From Phycisphaerae bacterium (GTDB lineage: Bacteria > Planctomycetota > Phycisphaerae > UBA1845): a stretch of 64,000 bases of DNA. Both the position numbers and the translations under genes were made by a program. Under the pieces are notes generated by a model. The model saw nothing but the letters and a program-made list of their open reading frames with translations, was not told the origin of the DNA and did no database searches. How positions within the stretch are numbered: position 1 is the first letter of the stretch; every line of letters begins with the position of its first letter. The stretch is from contig JAJDDY010000041.1 of assembly GCA_029260075.1 (NCBI GenBank), positions 1 through 64,000 of the forward strand, in the 5' to 3' direction. Shown here one piece after another: positions 62,092 through 64,000 of the stretch.

Positions 62092-62969
62092 TGGTCTTGG
62101 CCTCTCGAAAGGACCTTGTGCTGAGTGCGATCAGCCAGGCGCTACGTTTGCGAAAAGCGGCGAACATCCCGCTCTCGGATGCCGTGTGCCCATTTGATCT
62201 TGCAGAGCAGCACGGCGTCGAGGTTCGTTTTCAGGCACTTGCGAGTTTTGACGGTATGCGTGGTCGGGCCTCAGACGGTTCCGCGATCATCGTGTCATCA
62301 CTTCGGCCTCCAGGTCGCAGAAGCTTCACATGCGCGCACGAACTTGGCCACGAGGTATTCGATCACGGCGTTCAGTTTGATGAACTGCTTGGCTGTCGGG
62401 ACGCGCCACGCCAGAATGAACCGGAGGAAATCATCGCCGACGCATTCGCCGGATTTCTACTTATGCCGAAGTCCGCGGTGGAGCGTGCGCTCGTGGTCCG
62501 AGGATGGCAACTCGGCTCATGCACTCCTCGTGAAGTGTATGCGCTGGCTAGTTGGCTCGGTGTTGGATACACGTCCCTGTTATGGCATTTGCAATGCGGG
62601 TTGAAGTTGCTGGGAGCCAGTCGCGCGAACGAATTGCGAAGAGTGCGACTGCCTCGACTTCGCAAAGAGTTTCTGGGCTATGATTGCCCCGGCGAACTTG
62701 TAATCGTGGACTCGCATTGGTGTGGACGTCCTGTTGACATCCAGGTCAACGACGTCGCACTGTTGCCGTCAGGCGGTCGAGCGGAGGGAATCTGCGTTGA
62801 GGCTGATCCGGATGCAACGGGCCAGGTGTTGGTCAGAGGTGTTACGCCAGGCATTGGTCGTTTGATTCTGGAGGAATCTGGCTGGTCAGGTTTCGTCCGG
62901 GTGTCTCGCCGAGATTATGTCGGTCGAAACAAGTACCGGCACCTTGAGGAAATACAGGATGACTGCTGA
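62088..62969 (+). CDS. ImmA/IrrE family metallopeptidase
   Basis: 293 residues. Zinc protease motif CAHELGHEVFDHG (HExxH) and a later ADAFAGFLLMP Glu-containing helix. The C-terminal 100 residues form a second, beta-rich domain (VIVDSHWCGRPVDIQVNDVALLP ... GFVRVSRRDYVGRNK) that is not part of the minimal ImmA fold. By analogy with ImmA it should cleave the partner XRE protein in response to a signal and so induce the operon. Confidence 0.92.
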   Translation: MMVLASRKDLVLSAISQALRLRKAANIPLSDAVCPFDLAEQHGVEVRFQALASFDGMRGRASDGSAIIVSSLRPPGRRSFTCAHELGHEVFDHGVQFDELLGCRDAPRQNEPEEIIADAFAGFLLMPKSAVERALVVRGWQLGSCTPREVYALASWLGVGYTSLLWHLQCGLKLLGASRANELRRVRLPRLRKEFLGYDCPGELVIVDSHWCGRPVDIQVNDVALLPSGGRAEGICVEADPDATGQVLVRGVTPGIGRLILEESGWSGFVRVSRRDYVGRNKYRHLEEIQDDC

Positions 62970-63753
62970 GCAATTCGTCGTGACTGGCCCGAACCTCTCG
63001 CATGTATGGGCGCAGGTTTTTCTTCGGTCCACAGCCGTCGGTGTTGGAGATTCTTGCCCCTTGGTGGTTACGATCACTGGATTCGATGATGACGGGAAGG
63101 TGGAGGAAGATACTACAATTCGCGAAGCACTGGATGATTCTCTGGAGACTCTCAAAACAGGGCTCGATTGTCGGCAAGTGGCAAGCACGATTTTTCCGGC
63201 CAGCCTGTGGAACCCTGACCGTCCTCGTGAAGAATTGTACGCCCGTTTCAACCGGATTTGGCCAAAGATCGCAAAGTGCTCGCGCAACCGTCGCGGCCAC
63301 TATTTCAGACGCCTTACGAAATTCGGCACCGGTCGTCACGCAAATCAACTCGAATACATCATCAAAACTTATCGCGGAGGAAACCATCGCCGAAGTGCGC
63401 TCCAGGCTGCCCTCCTTGACCCGGCGCTCGACCACACAGATAGTCGTCAACAGGGTTTCCCGTGCTTGCAACAGGTCTCATTCATTCCGCTTGGCAATGG
63501 CGAAATGTGCGTCACTGGTTTCTACGGCTTACAGTACTTGGTGAAGCGAGCCTATGGCAACTACCTTGGGCTGTGCAACCTTGGCCAGTTCATGGCACAC
63601 GAGATGGGCTTACGATTGGCGCGCGTCACCTGCATAGCTTCAGCGGCCAATTTGGATTTTACGAAAACCGGAATGAGCAGTCTCGCTACCAGTGTCCGTA
63701 AGGTGCTTCCCGTAACCGAATTCCAGACAGATGGCACGGGAGTTCTGCATTGA
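62959..63753 (+). CDS. Divergent thymidylate-synthase-fold protein
   Basis: 264 residues from ATG 62959 (GAGGA 8 bases upstream), the length of E. coli ThyA. The region NQLEYIIKTYRGGNHRRSALQAALLDP then GFPCLQQVSFIPLGNGEMCVTGFYGLQYLVKRAYGNYLGLCNLG aligns with ThyA SRR..APCH..FQF...L.C.L.QRS.D.FLGLPFN; the catalytic Cys (PC) is kept, but the QRS.D dUMP-phosphate and D/H segments are altered. Function therefore uncertain: a nucleotide C5-modifying enzyme on a different base or nucleotide is plausible. Confidence 0.7.
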   Translation: MTAEQFVVTGPNLSHVWAQVFLRSTAVGVGDSCPLVVTITGFDDDGKVEEDTTIREALDDSLETLKTGLDCRQVASTIFPASLWNPDRPREELYARFNRIWPKIAKCSRNRRGHYFRRLTKFGTGRHANQLEYIIKTYRGGNHRRSALQAALLDPALDHTDSRQQGFPCLQQVSFIPLGNGEMCVTGFYGLQYLVKRAYGNYLGLCNLGQFMAHEMGLRLARVTCIASAANLDFTKTGMSSLATSVRKVLPVTEFQTDGTGVLH

Positions 63754-64000
63754 ATCTTGGTGACCGTATGTTCGTGTTTGAAGGCCCAGACGGCGTGGGC
63801 AAGACCGAGTTGGCGCGCCGGCTTGCTGGCACGCTCCGTGGCCAAGGCGTGGAATGCGAGATGATTGCTTTCCCCGGAAACGAACCACGTACGCTCGGTA
63901 GTCATGTTTACCGCATACATCATGAACCAGCTTCGCTGGAGATCGACAATCTCCACGCCGCCAGTCTCCAGACCCTGCACATTGCCGCACACATCGACGA
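63750..64000 (+). CDS. Thymidylate-kinase-like P-loop protein (truncated at window end)
   Basis: TTG 63750 has GGGAG 7 bases upstream and overlaps the previous stop; ATG 63768 is the alternative. VFEGPDGVGKTELARRLA is the dTMP kinase P-loop, and FPGNEPRTLGSHVYRIH resembles the DR-type donor/phosphate segment. The 3' part lies outside the window. It follows the thymidylate-synthase-like gene, so the two probably act on the same nucleotide. Confidence 0.75.
   Translation, partial: MNLGDRMFVFEGPDGVGKTELARRLAGTLRGQGVECEMIAFPGNEPRTLGSHVYRIHHEPASLEIDNLHAASLQTLHIAAHID

Overview
The window looks like a chromosomal segment of a planctomycete (class not determinable from sequence alone). Pointers are a MoxR/DUF58/BatA/von Willebrand cluster, prepilin-type genes ending in short H-X9-DG style tails, a dockerin-type and an IPTL-CTERM-like secreted protein, a polyamine operon built on pyruvoyl arginine decarboxylase and a deoxyhypusine-synthase-like enzyme, a regulatory PTS without sugar permeases, and many short palindromic/MITE-like repeats between genes. 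Start codons are often GTG or TTG, and Shine-Dalgarno sites are frequently weak or absent.

Layout. 1-7.3 kb: minus-strand moxR - DUF58 - BatA - VWA membrane cluster. 7.6-13.2 kb: minus-strand housekeeping genes (LOG-family, GHMP sugar kinase resembling the kinase half of plant L-arabinokinase, bifunctional-nuclease family, panB, and selD). selD is split by an in-frame TGA that aligns with the catalytic cysteine and is read here as selenocysteine. 13.5-17.6 kb: cyclophilin, then the polyamine genes (arginine -> agmatine -> putrescine -> probably homospermidine). 17.9-20.8 kb: phosphodiesterase, pseudopilin, small membrane-anchored protein. 20.8-28.5 kb: DUF502, then hpf - EIIA - HPr - EI, then DUF2344 - RNase E/G, and a MazG-like pyrophosphohydrolase. 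28.5-36.8 kb: hypothetical, PIG-L deacetylase, GNAT, HD-GYP, polA, cheV. 37.2-41.7 kb: three secreted proteins, two of them paralogs with different C-terminal anchors, and a large lamin-tail/dockerin-type protein. 42.3-55.0 kb: a ten-gene, almost gapless plus-strand operon with three glycosyltransferases, an ABC exporter, three APH-fold kinases that all carry Gln instead of Asn in the HxDxxxxN loop, a pseudopilin, an SNase-like protein and a sulfatase-fold enzyme without the formylglycine Cys. Its product is not known to me. 55.2-56.0 kb: trypsin-like protease.

From about 56.84 kb to the right edge the content changes. A 3' fragment of a tRNA-Leu(CAA) lies at 56835-56891 with no recognisable 5' half, which is the signature of an integration site. 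To its right are an XRE regulator, a HEAT-repeat protein, a zinc-ribbon protein coupled to an AAA+/DUF4143 ATPase, and a compact operon: acyl-carrier-like protein, XRE regulator, ImmA/IrrE metallopeptidase, a divergent thymidylate-synthase-like protein and a thymidylate-kinase-like protein cut by the window end. That operon has a TTGACA promoter whose -10 is covered by a perfect palindrome, as expected of an autoregulated, stress- or phage-responsive module. It and the 42-55 kb operon are the best candidates for undescribed systems.

Several repeat families occur. The most striking is a roughly 138-bp element with terminal inverted repeats (consensus end CAGCCTGTTGAA) and an internal hairpin (CACCGGC-TTCCA-GCCGGTG). 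Three of its six copies begin at the base directly after a gene's stop codon, and two more begin within about 10 bases of one.
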